The notes: generated from the sequence alone by a model not told the origin. A DNA stretch of 64,000 nt from an uncultured Lachnospiraceae bacterium (GCA_910585215.1 CAJUDQ010000006.1:51242-115241), one strand, 5' to 3'; positions 44,715 through 54,299 are shown, numbered from the stretch's first letter. Numbers and translations are program-made.

Positions 44715-44782
44715 AAAACGCGGATGCTCAGTTATAGTGCTTCACTCAAAAGAAAAGTACTGTAATTAAGCATCCGCGTTTT
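44715..44782. terminator. Bidirectional terminator between rho and engB
   Basis: Perfect 14-bp outer arms AAAACGCGGATGCT and AGCATCCGCGTTTT enclose about 13 more pairs with several G.T wobbles, around a loop near 44748. A and T runs at each side allow termination of both the plus-strand rho and the minus-strand engB transcripts, which converge here. The stem (about 27 bp) is longer than usual. Confidence 0.85.
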
Positions 44783-44853
44783 AAATTATCAAATATGAGT
44801 CTGATAACATAAAACAGCGTAAGTTCGGCAGGAAATTTTATGTTTTATATTTA

Positions 44854-45456
44854 CTATCCACAATTTTCCTCACCTGATGTTATCTCCTCAATCAATGTCC
44901 ATATTTCCTCTCTCCCCTGCTTTGTCTCGGCTGAAAACGGAATTACTACTGTATTCTTTACACATCCAAGCTTTTGTTTTATTACCTTGATATTTTTCTG
45001 TATTTGGCTTCTGTTTATCTTATCGAGCTTTGTTGCTATAATAACCGGCTGGTACCCTTGTCCCAAAATCCACTGATACATATTTACGTCATTGGAAGAA
45101 GGCTCATGCCGGATATCTATCAACAGAAAAACCGCCTTTAACACTTTTGACGAATGAAGATAGTTCTCTATCATCTTCCCCCATTTTTCCTGTACTTCTT
45201 TTGAAACCTTTGCAAATCCGTATCCAGGCAGGTCTACATAATACATGCAGTTATTAATATTATAAAAATTTATTGTCTGTGTTTTTCCCGGCTGTTGTGA
45301 AGTTCTTGCATAGGATTTTCGGTTCATCAATGCATTGATAAGTGAGGATTTTCCCACATTGGATTTTCCGGCAAATGCCACCTCTGGCAGAATATTATCC
45401 GGTAAAGTGCTTGTAATGCCACATACAGTTTCCAGATTCAGGCTTTTAATTACCAT
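44854..45456 (-). CDS. engB: Ribosome biogenesis GTPase EngB (YsxC/YihA)
   Basis: 200 residues. G1 GKSNVGKSSLINALM, G3 DLPGYGFAKVS, G4 as TKLDKI, and PEVAFAGKSNVGKSSL at the start match the EngB family, which acts in assembly of the large ribosomal subunit. It lies 15 bases downstream of lon, the usual order in Clostridia, and ends before the bidirectional terminator. Confidence 0.96.
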   Translation of the reverse strand: MVIKSLNLETVCGITSTLPDNILPEVAFAGKSNVGKSSLINALMNRKSYARTSQQPGKTQTINFYNINNCMYYVDLPGYGFAKVSKEVQEKWGKMIENYLHSSKVLKAVFLLIDIRHEPSSNDVNMYQWILGQGYQPVIIATKLDKINRSQIQKNIKVIKQKLGCVKNTVVIPFSAETKQGREEIWTLIEEITSGEENCG

Positions 45457-45471
45457 TTTTCTCTTCCCTTT

Positions 45472-47805
45472 CTATTTATGCATTGCTTCATCAATTACCT
45501 GTTCCATATTGTTTACAAATAAAATTTTCAAGCCATCCGTAATTTCTTTTGAAATCTCTTCCACATCTTTTACATTATCCGCCGGAACAAGAACTCTCTT
45601 TATTCCCGCTGTCTTTGCAGCCAGCAGTTTTTCCTTAAGCCCGCCGATAGGAAGGACACGTCCTCTCAGAGTGATTTCTCCTGTCATCGCAATATCTGAA
45701 TAAATTTTCTTTCCGGTAAGCGCAGATAAAACTGCTGCAGCCATAGTAATTCCCGCAGAAGGACCATCTTTTGGTACTGCCCCTTCCGGTATATGAATAT
45801 GAATATCTGTTTCCTTAAACACTTTTTCTTCTATTTCATATTTTTTTGCATTGGCACGGATAAAAGAAATCCCTGTCTGAGCAGATTCCTTCATTACTTC
45901 ACCGAGATTTCCGGTCAGAACAAGTTCTCCCTTTCCGGGCATTGTATTGACCTCTATTTCTAGTGTATCACCTCCGACACTTGTCCATGCAAGCCCTCTG
46001 ACAATACCGACATCATCTTTTTCGTTTGCCTTGTCTCTGGCATATTTTACCTTTCCAAGATATCGCTCAATATTTTTTCCTGTAATTTTTACAGCCTTTA
46101 CCTGAGTTTCCATAATCTCCATTACAGCCTTCCGACACAGCTTTCCTATGGTTCTCTCAAGATTTCTGACACCGGCTTCCCTTGTATAACCCATAATAAT
46201 TTTTTCAATCCCCGTTTTTGAGATACTAAATTGGCCTTTTTCCAGACCGTTGACCTCTCTCTGCTTTTTTATCAGATAATCATGTGCAATATGCTCTTTT
46301 TCATTTACTGTATAGCTTGTCACATCAATCAGTTCCATACGGTCCCGAAGAGGCCTTGGAATTGCAGAGGCATCATTTGCAGTCGCAATAAAAAATACTT
46401 CTGACAAATCAACAGGAACCTCTACATAATGGTCAATAAACCTGTTGTTCTGCTCATCATCCAGCACTTCCAAAAGTGCACTGGCAGGGTCTCCTTTATA
46501 GTCACTGGCAATTTTGTCAATTTCATCCAGAAGCATAAGCGGATTTTTTACTCCGGCATTTCGAAGCGCTGCCACAATTCTTCCGGGCATAGCTCCTACA
46601 TAGGTTCTTCTATGTCCGCGTATTTCTGCTTCGTCTCTGACACCACCCAGACAAATCCTGATATACTTTTTGTTCAATGCCTCCGCTACGGACTTTGCCA
46701 CAGAGGTTTTACCTGTTCCCGGAGGGCCAACCAGACAGATAACAGGACTTTTCCCCTTTGCATGCTCAGGATGAAAACTTCTGACTGCAAGAAATTCAAG
46801 GATTCTTTCCTTTACTTTTTCCATACCATAATGGTCTCTGTCAAGAATTTTTCTTGCATTTTTGATGTCATTATTGTCTTTTGACATATTATCCCACGGC
46901 ATATCCAGAAGTGTTTCTATATATCCGCGCGATACATTGCTTTCAGAGGAACCAGAGGATAACGTTTTATATCTTTTTATCTCTTTTTTCAATTTCTGTT
47001 TGATTTCCTTTGGAGCATTGAGTTTTTCCGCACTTTCCAGAAACATATCAGATTCCTGAACGGTATCTTCTTCTCCCAGTTCTTCCCGTATTACCTTCAT
47101 CTGTTCCCGCAGAATATATTCCTTCTGATTTGTGTCTACCTTTTCTTTGATTTTTTTCTGAAAATCTTCTCGAATACTTAAAATACTGATTTCTTCACTT
47201 ACATATTTGTATGCTTTTACATATTTTTCTGACAGTCTTTCTGCTTCCAGATAATCCTGTTTTTTCTCATATCCAATCGGCAACACAGACATGGAACGGT
47301 TTAACATCACAGGAAGCTCCTGAAACAGCAACAGGACTTTCAGTCCTTCCTGTCCCATCTTTGGACGCATGGCGGCATATTGTGAAATCAATTCCCGAAA
47401 CATGGAAAGCTTTGCTTCCTTTTCTACTTCTTCCATATCATCTATAATATCAGAAAGCATTTCTATCTCAGCTTCCAGATATTTTTCCGTTTCAGCTCCC
47501 TCGATATAACGTACCGCCATAGCTTTCATCGATGTTTCCAGCAATATTCTTGCATTATTTCCGGGCAACTTGACTACCTGACTGACCTTTGCAAGAACCC
47601 CGATGTGATATAAATCTTCTGCTTTCGGCTCTGCTTCTTCAATATTTTTCTGAGTTACAACAAAAATTTCTTTTCCATGCTCCATCGCTGCATCCAAAGC
47701 GTCAATGGATTTCTTTCTGTTTATATCAAAATTAATTTTTACTTCCGGAATAATACACAGCCCTCTCAGTGCTATGACCGGAACAATCTTTTTTTCTTCA
47801 CTCAT
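45472..47805 (-). CDS. lon: ATP-dependent protease Lon
   Basis: 777 residues from the ATG at 47805; a GTG at 47835 lies inside a hairpin and is unlikely. N-terminal substrate domain (VIALRGLCIIPEVKINFDI), AAA+ domain with GPPGTGKTSVAKSVAEAL and LLDEIDKIASDYKGDP, and the C-terminal protease with the Ser-Lys dyad (PKDGPSAGITMAAA, then GGLKEKLLAAKTAGI). Cytoplasmic quality-control protease. The start is only 13 bases downstream of a terminator-like hairpin, and the ribosome site is weak (AGAAG), suggesting controlled expression. Confidence 0.97.
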   Translation of the reverse strand: MSEEKKIVPVIALRGLCIIPEVKINFDINRKKSIDALDAAMEHGKEIFVVTQKNIEEAEPKAEDLYHIGVLAKVSQVVKLPGNNARILLETSMKAMAVRYIEGAETEKYLEAEIEMLSDIIDDMEEVEKEAKLSMFRELISQYAAMRPKMGQEGLKVLLLFQELPVMLNRSMSVLPIGYEKKQDYLEAERLSEKYVKAYKYVSEEISILSIREDFQKKIKEKVDTNQKEYILREQMKVIREELGEEDTVQESDMFLESAEKLNAPKEIKQKLKKEIKRYKTLSSGSSESNVSRGYIETLLDMPWDNMSKDNNDIKNARKILDRDHYGMEKVKERILEFLAVRSFHPEHAKGKSPVICLVGPPGTGKTSVAKSVAEALNKKYIRICLGGVRDEAEIRGHRRTYVGAMPGRIVAALRNAGVKNPLMLLDEIDKIASDYKGDPASALLEVLDDEQNNRFIDHYVEVPVDLSEVFFIATANDASAIPRPLRDRMELIDVTSYTVNEKEHIAHDYLIKKQREVNGLEKGQFSISKTGIEKIIMGYTREAGVRNLERTIGKLCRKAVMEIMETQVKAVKITGKNIERYLGKVKYARDKANEKDDVGIVRGLAWTSVGGDTLEIEVNTMPGKGELVLTGNLGEVMKESAQTGISFIRANAKKYEIEEKVFKETDIHIHIPEGAVPKDGPSAGITMAAAVLSALTGKKIYSDIAMTGEITLRGRVLPIGGLKEKLLAAKTAGIKRVLVPADNVKDVEEISKEITDGLKILFVNNMEQVIDEAMHK

Positions 47806-47818
47806 TTTCTTCTTTTTT

Positions 47819-47872
47819 AAAAACAGGGCTGCCACACTAATAAAAACTATTTTTCTTAGTGCGGCGGCCCTG
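47819..47872 (-). terminator. Terminator-like hairpin immediately before lon
   Basis: Minus strand: CAGGGCCGCCGCACTAA, 15-base loop, TTAGTGTGGCAGCCCTG, then TTTTT. Sixteen of 17 positions pair (one G.U, one mismatch). It follows the clpX stop by about 30 bases and the T run ends 13 bases before the lon ATG. As the leader holds no room for another promoter, any lon transcript from upstream must read through it. Confidence 0.75.
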
Positions 47873-47901
47873 CTGGTAATCTACCTCCTGCTTCTGCCGG
47901 C

Positions 47902-49143
47902 TTATCTTTTTCGGTAAATAAGCTGTGGCTTTGCTGTCTTTTCTACTACTTCTTTCGTAATAATACATTTTGATATGGTGTCTTCCGATGGTATTTCATA
48001 CATAATATCCATCATACAGTCTTCCATAATTGCCCGAAGTCCTCTTGCACCAGTTTTTCTCTTAAAAGATTTTGCCGCAATCGCTTCCACTGCTTCATCT
48101 GTAAATTCAAGCGCTACCTCATCTAATTCAAACAGCTTTTTATATTGTTTGACAATTGCATTTTTTGGCTCCTTTAAGATTCTTACAAGGTCTTCTTTTT
48201 TTAATTGATTCAGAGTAACAGTAGCTGGAACTCTTCCGATAAATTCAGGGATTAATCCGAATTTTACCAAATCCTGAGGCATCACTTCCCTTAAAAGAGC
48301 ATCTGAATCTTCAATTGTATTTTTTACAATTGCTGCATTAAAACCAATGGATTTTTTATCCAGTCTTCTTTCGATAATTTTATCCAATCCATCAAATGCA
48401 CCTCCACAAATAAACAGAATATTTGTGGTATCAATTGAGAGAAGCTCCTGCTGAGGATGCTTTCTTCCTCCCTGTGGCGGAACAGAAGCGACCGTTCCCT
48501 CAAGAATTTTTAAAAGTGCCTGTTGTACTCCTTCACCGGATACATCTCTTGTAATAGATACATTCTCTGATTTTTTTGTAATTTTATCTATTTCATCAAT
48601 ATAGATAATTCCATATTGTGCTTTTTCAATATTATATTCTGCCGCCTGAATCAGCTTGAGCAGTATATTTTCCACATCCTCTCCCACATATCCGGCTTCT
48701 GTAAGTGTAGTTGCATCTGCAATTGCAAATGGAACATTTAACAGCTTTGCCAATGTCTGCGCAAGATATGTTTTTCCTGAACCGGTTGGTCCAAGCATAA
48801 GAATATTACTCTTCTGCAATTCTACATCCAGACTTTTTCCGGCAAGGATTCTTTTGTAATGATTATAAACTGCGACAGACAGAACTTTTTTTGCTTCATC
48901 CTGTCCTACCACATATTCATCAAGAAATTCTTTAATTTCCTTTGGCTTTACAAGATTTATTTCCAGCTCATTATCATCGTAATCATATCCGATTTCATCT
49001 TCCACCATATCTGCGCATATTTCAATACACTGGTCGCATATGCATACGCCGTCGGGACCGGTGATAATCCTGTTTACCTGCTTTTCCGATTTTCCACAAA
49101 ATGAACATCTGTGCATTTTGATATTATCGCCTTTTCCTGCCAT
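47902..49143 (-). CDS. clpX: ATP-dependent protease ATPase subunit ClpX
   Basis: 413 residues. N-terminal zinc domain (CSFCGKSEKQVNRI, CICDQC), Walker A GPTGSGKTYLAQTL, the substrate-gripping loop GYVGEDV, Walker B IIYIDEIDKI, and sensor/lid region RKTGARGLRAI. The ATG at 49143 has GGAGGAG upstream. Unfolds substrates and feeds them to ClpP, encoded 21 bases upstream. Confidence 0.98.
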   Translation of the reverse strand: MAGKGDNIKMHRCSFCGKSEKQVNRIITGPDGVCICDQCIEICADMVEDEIGYDYDDNELEINLVKPKEIKEFLDEYVVGQDEAKKVLSVAVYNHYKRILAGKSLDVELQKSNILMLGPTGSGKTYLAQTLAKLLNVPFAIADATTLTEAGYVGEDVENILLKLIQAAEYNIEKAQYGIIYIDEIDKITKKSENVSITRDVSGEGVQQALLKILEGTVASVPPQGGRKHPQQELLSIDTTNILFICGGAFDGLDKIIERRLDKKSIGFNAAIVKNTIEDSDALLREVMPQDLVKFGLIPEFIGRVPATVTLNQLKKEDLVRILKEPKNAIVKQYKKLFELDEVALEFTDEAVEAIAAKSFKRKTGARGLRAIMEDCMMDIMYEIPSEDTISKCIITKEVVEKTAKPQLIYRKR

Positions 49144-49164
49144 AGCTCCTCCATACTGCCGCGA

Positions 49165-49764
49165 TTATTTATTCTGTATATCTGCCCTGTTTTTTACAAT
49201 ATCATCAATTAATCCATACTCTTTTGCTTCCTGAGCAGTCATATAATTATCTCTGTCGGTATCCTTTTCGATAATTTCCAGCGGCTTTCCTGTATTTTCC
49301 GCAAGTATTTCATTCAGTTTCTTTTTTGTTCTCAAAATATGTTCTGCTGCAATCTGTATTTCTGTCGCCTGTCCCTTTGCGCCGCCAAGAGGCTGATGAA
49401 TCATAATCTCAGCATTCGGCAAAGCAAATCTTTTTCCCTTTGCACCGCCAGAAAGCAGAAATGCCCCCATACTTGCTGCCATACCCATACACAAAGTAGA
49501 AACATCACACTTTACATAATTCATGGTATCATAAATTGCCATTCCTGCAGTGACAGAACCTCCCGGACTGTTGATATAAAGCTGAATATCTTTTCCAGGG
49601 TCCTCTGATTCCAGAAACAAAAGCTGTGCAACTACAAGACTTGCAGTTACCTCATTGACTTCCTCTCCAAGAAAAATAATTCGTTCCTTTAGCAATCTCG
49701 AATAAATATCATAAGACCTTTCGCCTCTGCTTGTCTGTTCAATGACATATGGTACTAAACTCAT
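49165..49764 (-). CDS. clpP: ATP-dependent Clp protease proteolytic subunit
   Basis: 199 residues. Catalytic serine in GMAASMGAFLLSGG, histidine in MIHQPLGGAKGQA, and aspartate in the C-terminal DTDRDNYMTA. Forms a double heptamer with ClpX. Between tig and clpX, the usual order. The leader upstream is long (422 bases) and rich in inverted repeats. Confidence 0.98.
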   Translation of the reverse strand: MSLVPYVIEQTSRGERSYDIYSRLLKERIIFLGEEVNEVTASLVVAQLLFLESEDPGKDIQLYINSPGGSVTAGMAIYDTMNYVKCDVSTLCMGMAASMGAFLLSGGAKGKRFALPNAEIMIHQPLGGAKGQATEIQIAAEHILRTKKKLNEILAENTGKPLEIIEKDTDRDNYMTAQEAKEYGLIDDIVKNRADIQNK

Positions 49765-49832
49765 TTTTTACCTGCTGCTAAAAACATATACAAAACATAT
49801 ATGCCAGATGATTTAGGGCAAACTTCACAATT

Positions 49833-50163
49833 TTACCTTGCTGTTTCAATGTGTATCAGGTACACTCCACAGCCGTCAATTTCCGACCGGTTCATCAATT
49901 TTTTGCTGATAACAGAATCTGTCGGTATACCCGCTTTTCCTTGTTTGTGTATTTTGCGGGTTCTCATCTGATTAGCTTTTCCTTTCCTAGATTTAGAATC
50001 AGCGAAATGCTGATTACAATGAAAGAATGGCTATGCCATTCTTTCATTGTTTCACAGAAAACCACTTTATGTTTCCTGTGACGCAGCCCTTTCAAGGACT
50101 GCTGTTATTGAACAAAGTGCAGACAAAATTCTCATAAATTTACAATATTATAAGCACTTTGTT
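49833..50163 (-). ncRNA. Candidate structured RNA or leader between tig and clpP
   Basis: At least seven consecutive inverted repeats on the minus strand: 50154-50163 with 50111-50120; 50083-50102; 50052-50081; 50016-50050 (perfect 16-bp stem); 49997-50015; ACCCGC/GCGGGT at 49929-49961; and nested GCTGT/ACAGC with GTGTA/TACAC at 49840-49873. In the second and third, the only non-Watson-Crick pair is U.G on the minus-strand RNA but would be C.A on the other strand, supporting minus-strand transcription. A possible promoter (TTCAAA, 18 bases, TATAAT at 50147-50152) precedes it. A 44-codon reading frame (49833-49967) overlaps part of it. I recognise no known RNA family. Confidence 0.45.
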
Positions 50164-50186
50164 TTTAAAATTTGAAAATATACGAA

Positions 50187-51470
50187 TTAAGCCACATTAT
50201 CAGCAATCAGTTTTGCCGCCTTCTCCACTGCCAAATCCTTTTTAATAGAAATTGTTTCTTCCTCTCCCATTGTCTCTTTCAGTTTGTCAATTTCCATGCG
50301 ATAAGCTTCTGCCAGTTTGGTCAGCTCTTCAGAAAGCTCTTCTTCGGAAATTTCTATATTTTCTGCTTCAGCAACTGCTTCAAGTACAAGCCTGCTTTGG
50401 ATAGACTTTAATGCCTGTGGTCTCATCTGTTCATAAAGCTTTTCTCTGGTAAGACCAGTAAACTGACAATACTGCTCCCATGTAATTCCCTGTGACTGCA
50501 GCCTTCTTGCAAAATTTTCCGCCATCTGTCTCACCTGCAAATCAATCATAGGTTCTGGAATATCCATCTTTGAATTTTCAATTACCTGTTCAAGAGCCTT
50601 GTCCTGAAGTTTCTGTGCCGCTTCAGATTCCTTCTGCTCTGTGAGTTTTGTGCGAATATCATTTTTATATTCCTCCAGAGTATCAAATTCTGATACATCC
50701 TGAGCAAATTCATCATCTGCCTCCGGCAGTTCTATTTCTTTGATTTCCTTTACTGTCACTTTAAATACTGCCGGTTTTCCCGCCAAATCCGGAGCCTGAT
50801 AATCTTCAGGGAAAGTTACATGAACCTCTGTCTCCTCATTGATATTTTTTCCAATTAACTGTTCTTCAAAATTATCTATAAAAGAATGTGAACCGATCGT
50901 AAGAGAATAATCACTTCCCTGACCTCCCTCAAAAGGAACACCGTCAATAAAGCCTTCAAAATCAATCACTGTCACATCTTTGTCTTTTACCGGTCTGTCT
51001 TCTACTGGAATTGTTCTTGAATTTTCATTTCTGACTTTTTCAATTTCTGCCTGAACATCCTCATCTGTTACTTCGACAGCTTCCTTTTCAACAGAAAGTC
51101 CTCTGTATTGACCAAGCTCCACCTCCGGCTTCACTGCAACTTCTGCTGTAAAAATAAACGGTTTTCCCGCTTCTGCCTGAACCACATCTATCTTAGGCTG
51201 TGAAACTACCTCCAGCTCCTTTGCTGCCTGAAGCTCTCTGCTGTATACCTCAGGAATCAGCTCGTTAATGGCATCTTCATAAAAAACCTCTTTGCCATAC
51301 ATTCTTTCAATCATCTGACGAGGTACTTTTCCCTTTCTAAAGCCAGGAACATTTATCTTATTTTTATTTTTCCTATATGCATTTTCAATTGCATGTTCAA
51401 ATTCTTTTGCATCTGCCTCTATCGTAAGCTTTGCCATATTTTTCTCTAAATTTTCAACCTGTAGACTCAT
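50187..51470 (-). CDS. tig: Trigger factor (ribosome-associated chaperone)
   Basis: 427 residues. N-terminal ribosome-binding part contains FRKGKVPRQMIERMYG; the PPIase domain spans about 150-245 (VIDFEGFIDGVPFEGGQG, then LIGKNINEETEVHVTFPEDY); the C-terminal arms are helical. Assists folding of new chains at the exit tunnel. Followed by the long clpP leader; preceded by the MoxR/DUF58 block on the same strand, 94 bases away. Confidence 0.97.
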   Translation of the reverse strand: MSLQVENLEKNMAKLTIEADAKEFEHAIENAYRKNKNKINVPGFRKGKVPRQMIERMYGKEVFYEDAINELIPEVYSRELQAAKELEVVSQPKIDVVQAEAGKPFIFTAEVAVKPEVELGQYRGLSVEKEAVEVTDEDVQAEIEKVRNENSRTIPVEDRPVKDKDVTVIDFEGFIDGVPFEGGQGSDYSLTIGSHSFIDNFEEQLIGKNINEETEVHVTFPEDYQAPDLAGKPAVFKVTVKEIKEIELPEADDEFAQDVSEFDTLEEYKNDIRTKLTEQKESEAAQKLQDKALEQVIENSKMDIPEPMIDLQVRQMAENFARRLQSQGITWEQYCQFTGLTREKLYEQMRPQALKSIQSRLVLEAVAEAENIEISEEELSEELTKLAEAYRMEIDKLKETMGEEETISIKKDLAVEKAAKLIADNVA

Positions 51471-51564
51471 TTTAAATCTTCCTCCTTAAATGCCTTAAAC
51501 ATCAGTTAAGTATAGCATACTAATTTCTTCTTGTCATTAACTTTTTTCAAAATTTTCCTAAAAT

Positions 51565-52197
51565 TTACGGATTTTTATATATTTTTTTGATTTTTTCCAC
51601 ATCTTCTGATGTAATATCAGCCTTTATATTATACCTTGCTTCATTATATATCTGGAATAAACCATGGGAACAGGAAGAGATTTTTTTATCTTCTAAAAGC
51701 TGCTTTTCGATTTCATCAGCTGTAAAAGAACAACGAAAAAGAAATCCCTTTTTTATCTGTCTGTGGAGCAGTTTCACATAAAAATAACGGATACGTTCAA
51801 CATTATTCATATCCTTATAACGCTTCTGATTTTTTTTCTGTGCTGTATTTTTCTTTATTTTTATGGAAGTGTCCTGATAATCCGTGATAAATCCTGTACC
51901 TTTATATCCTTTTCCAGAACGCATGCCAAACATGGAAGCAAATTTCTGTACGATTTTTTTTGCAAATCCCTGAAAAAAACTGCGAAAATTCTGTGCTGCT
52001 TTTTTCAATCCTTTTGCGCCATCTTCTCCAAAAACACATATGAGAGCACCTGCAATACATACAGCGGCAAACATTTGATACCACTGTCTGGTACTGTCAG
52101 ACGACTCATATTCCATGGATATAATAGTAAAAATAATTGCAGCGGCAAGAAAAAAAATACAGACTGCAATTTTAATATATGTTTTTTTTCTTTTCAT
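51565..52197 (-). CDS. Membrane protein with C-terminal DUF4129-like region
   Basis: 210 residues. Two membrane spans near 8-27 and 41-57, a basic linker, and a C-terminal part (VERIRYFYVKLLHRQIKKG, TADEIEKQLLEDK, LFQIYNEARYN) resembling DUF4129, which often follows DUF58 and MoxR genes. Twenty-four bases downstream of the DUF58 gene. The trio is typically involved in envelope or protein-complex maturation; the substrate is unknown. The usual transglutaminase partner is not seen. Confidence 0.75.
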   Translation of the reverse strand: MKRKKTYIKIAVCIFFLAAAIIFTIISMEYESSDSTRQWYQMFAAVCIAGALICVFGEDGAKGLKKAAQNFRSFFQGFAKKIVQKFASMFGMRSGKGYKGTGFITDYQDTSIKIKKNTAQKKNQKRYKDMNNVERIRYFYVKLLHRQIKKGFLFRCSFTADEIEKQLLEDKKISSCSHGLFQIYNEARYNIKADITSEDVEKIKKIYKNP

Positions 52198-52221
52198 ACT
52201 TTACCTCTCTGCCAAATCACA

Positions 52222-53340
52222 TTATCGACCAAATAAATCATCAACCAGATTCATTATATTTACCACATTTCCTGTTTTCTCCAGCTCTGACATGCGAAGC
52301 TCCAGCGCTTCATCCATATAAGCAGTAAAGAAAAAAATCTCTGTTCCGCTTAAAAATTCCATAAGATCCTCATCAATCATAGAAGCTGCCGATATACCAT
52401 ATCGGTCAGTCATCTGTGCCATTTGACAAAGAATTTCCTCATAGTTTTTTTCACCTGCTGAAAAGCCTGTACGAACAAACGGTTCTCCTCCTGCCATTTT
52501 GCTGTTTGCGCGAAAAGAATATGCGTATCCGTTTCTGACACATTCAGACAGAAGAAAAGAAGCATAGGAAAGCTCTTTTTCCAGCAGATTTAAAAATTCA
52601 GCCGCTGAAAGATGAACTTTCTCATTCGGCTGAAAATTAAGATATATCATAATCTTTCTTCCAAGCATATATTCCCTGTCATTCACCATAAGTTCTCTTT
52701 GTCTGGCAGTCTGTTTATAGTTTATGGAACTTAAGGAATCTCCATAAGCATATTTTCTTACTCCTGCAAAAGAAAAATTGTCTACTATAAGTGGCAGCTT
52801 TGAAACAGCACTGTACTGCATAGAACTGTTTATTATCTTCATTTCATCAACAGAACTCTGACGGGGATATACATAGATTTCAGCACTGCTGTCCAGATAT
52901 ACTTCTACCTTGGCAAACGTAATCTTGGCAGATTCAAGTTTATAATATCCACGTTTCAAACAGGAAGCCTTATGCACTCTTCGTATTTTGGTAAAGGGCA
53001 TAACAAAAAAACGACTGATAAAACACTGAGTAAGGCCGTCATCTGTCTGACAGCCTTTCATTTTAATCAGAGAAGAGACATGTGTTTCCACATCTACTAC
53101 AAACATTGGCAAAAAAGAATGGTTGGTAAACTCTTCAATAAGCTCCGTCTCCTCTCCCTCAAACACACCTTTTTCTCTGAAATATCGCCTGTATTCTAAC
53201 CTGCGCATACAAAGCTGTCTGCTGAATGTTACAAAAAGCATAATGGAAAAAACAACTGCTACCAGTCCCAGTGCAATTCCAATAAATACAAATGCCAGAA
53301 GCATCATCCCGTCCTGATATTCTGCTAATCCCGTATTCAT
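52222..53340 (-). CDS. DUF58 domain protein
   Basis: 372 residues. One or two N-terminal membrane spans (near 12-35), then a soluble domain with the DUF58 core KYAYGDSLSSINYKQTARQRELMV at about 200-225 (quoted in parts: KYAYGDSLSSIN, YKQTARQRELMV). The C-terminal part resembles a von Willebrand A-type fold. Works with MoxR-type ATPases. Overlaps the MoxR gene by four bases, so the two are translationally coupled. Confidence 0.85.
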   Translation of the reverse strand: MNTGLAEYQDGMMLLAFVFIGIALGLVAVVFSIMLFVTFSRQLCMRRLEYRRYFREKGVFEGEETELIEEFTNHSFLPMFVVDVETHVSSLIKMKGCQTDDGLTQCFISRFFVMPFTKIRRVHKASCLKRGYYKLESAKITFAKVEVYLDSSAEIYVYPRQSSVDEMKIINSSMQYSAVSKLPLIVDNFSFAGVRKYAYGDSLSSINYKQTARQRELMVNDREYMLGRKIMIYLNFQPNEKVHLSAAEFLNLLEKELSYASFLLSECVRNGYAYSFRANSKMAGGEPFVRTGFSAGEKNYEEILCQMAQMTDRYGISAASMIDEDLMEFLSGTEIFFFTAYMDEALELRMSELEKTGNVVNIMNLVDDLFGR

Positions 53341-54299
53341 TCAATATTCTCCTCTGTCGGTACAGCCGTTTTTTCCAAAATATCAATAATCAAATCCCTT
53401 GCGCCGGATTTTTTAATTCTTATATTATTTTTTAATATTATTCTGTGAGCCATTACATCTTTTGCGATATATTTGACATCATCCGGTTTTACATAATTTC
53501 TGCCCCGCAAAGCGGCAATGCATTTTGCAGCACGAAGAAGTGCTATTCCGCCTCTCTGGCTTACTCCCAGAATCACAGATTCATGTGTTCTTGTTGCCTC
53601 TATCAGATTTGCAACATATTCAATCATTGAATCTTCAACGGTTACCTCTTCTATCATTTCTGCTGCCTGCATAACCTCTGCCAAAGTAACAGCCGGTTTA
53701 AGATGTTCCAATGCTCCTTTTTTCAGATGTGTTCGAAAAATCTCAAGCATACTGTCATGACTTGGGTATTCCATATATAACTTCATAAGAAATCTGTCTA
53801 TCTGAGCCTCCGGCAATGGAAATACACCCTGAGTATCTATCGGATTTTCTGTCGCAATTACCATAAATGGTTTTTCAAGCTTATAGGTAACGCCATCTAT
53901 TGTCACCTGATTTTCTTCCATACATTCAAGCAGACCGGATTGGGTTTTAGGCGTTGCACGATTGATTTCATCTGCAATCAAAATATTGGTAAAAACAGGC
54001 CCCTTTACAAATTTAAATTCCGAGGTTTTCAAATCAAAAATATTGACTCCAGTAATATCTGCCGGTAATAAATCAGGTGTCATCTGTATTCTTTTAAATT
54101 CTCCGTTTATCGATGCTGCCAGTGCCTTCGCTAGTGTTGTCTTTCCGCTTCCCGGCACATCTTCCAAAAGTACATGTCCGCCAAGCAGAAGACATACCAC
54201 AATTTTTTCAATGATATCGTCTTTGCCTTTGATTACAAGCTTTATATTGTTTATCAATTTTTCTGCAGTCTGTAAAACCACAGCAAGTTCTTTACCCAT
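53337..54299 (-). CDS. MoxR-family AAA+ ATPase
   Basis: 320 residues. Walker A LEDVPGSGKTTLAKALA, MoxR signature FKRIQMTPDLLPADITGVN, Walker B FTNILIADEINRATPKTQSGLLECM (quoted as ILIADEINRATPKTQSGLL), and ENPIDTQGVFPLPEAQIDRF. Acts as a chaperone-like ATPase for a partner carrying a vWA-type domain, here the overlapping DUF58 gene. The lipoprotein gene lies 16 bases upstream and may share the operon. Confidence 0.95.
   Translation of the reverse strand: MGKELAVVLQTAEKLINNIKLVIKGKDDIIEKIVVCLLLGGHVLLEDVPGSGKTTLAKALAASINGEFKRIQMTPDLLPADITGVNIFDLKTSEFKFVKGPVFTNILIADEINRATPKTQSGLLECMEENQVTIDGVTYKLEKPFMVIATENPIDTQGVFPLPEAQIDRFLMKLYMEYPSHDSMLEIFRTHLKKGALEHLKPAVTLAEVMQAAEMIEEVTVEDSMIEYVANLIEATRTHESVILGVSQRGGIALLRAAKCIAALRGRNYVKPDDVKYIAKDVMAHRIILKNNIRIKKSGARDLIIDILEKTAVPTEENIE

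Noticed and set aside
49851..50081. Plus-strand reading frame of 76 codons between clpP and tig
   Set aside because: No ribosome site and it runs through strong hairpins; the wobble pairs favour minus-strand RNA.
49833..50163. Known RNA (SRP RNA, tmRNA, RNase P or 6S) between tig and clpP
   Set aside because: None of the conserved core sequences of these RNAs could be found.
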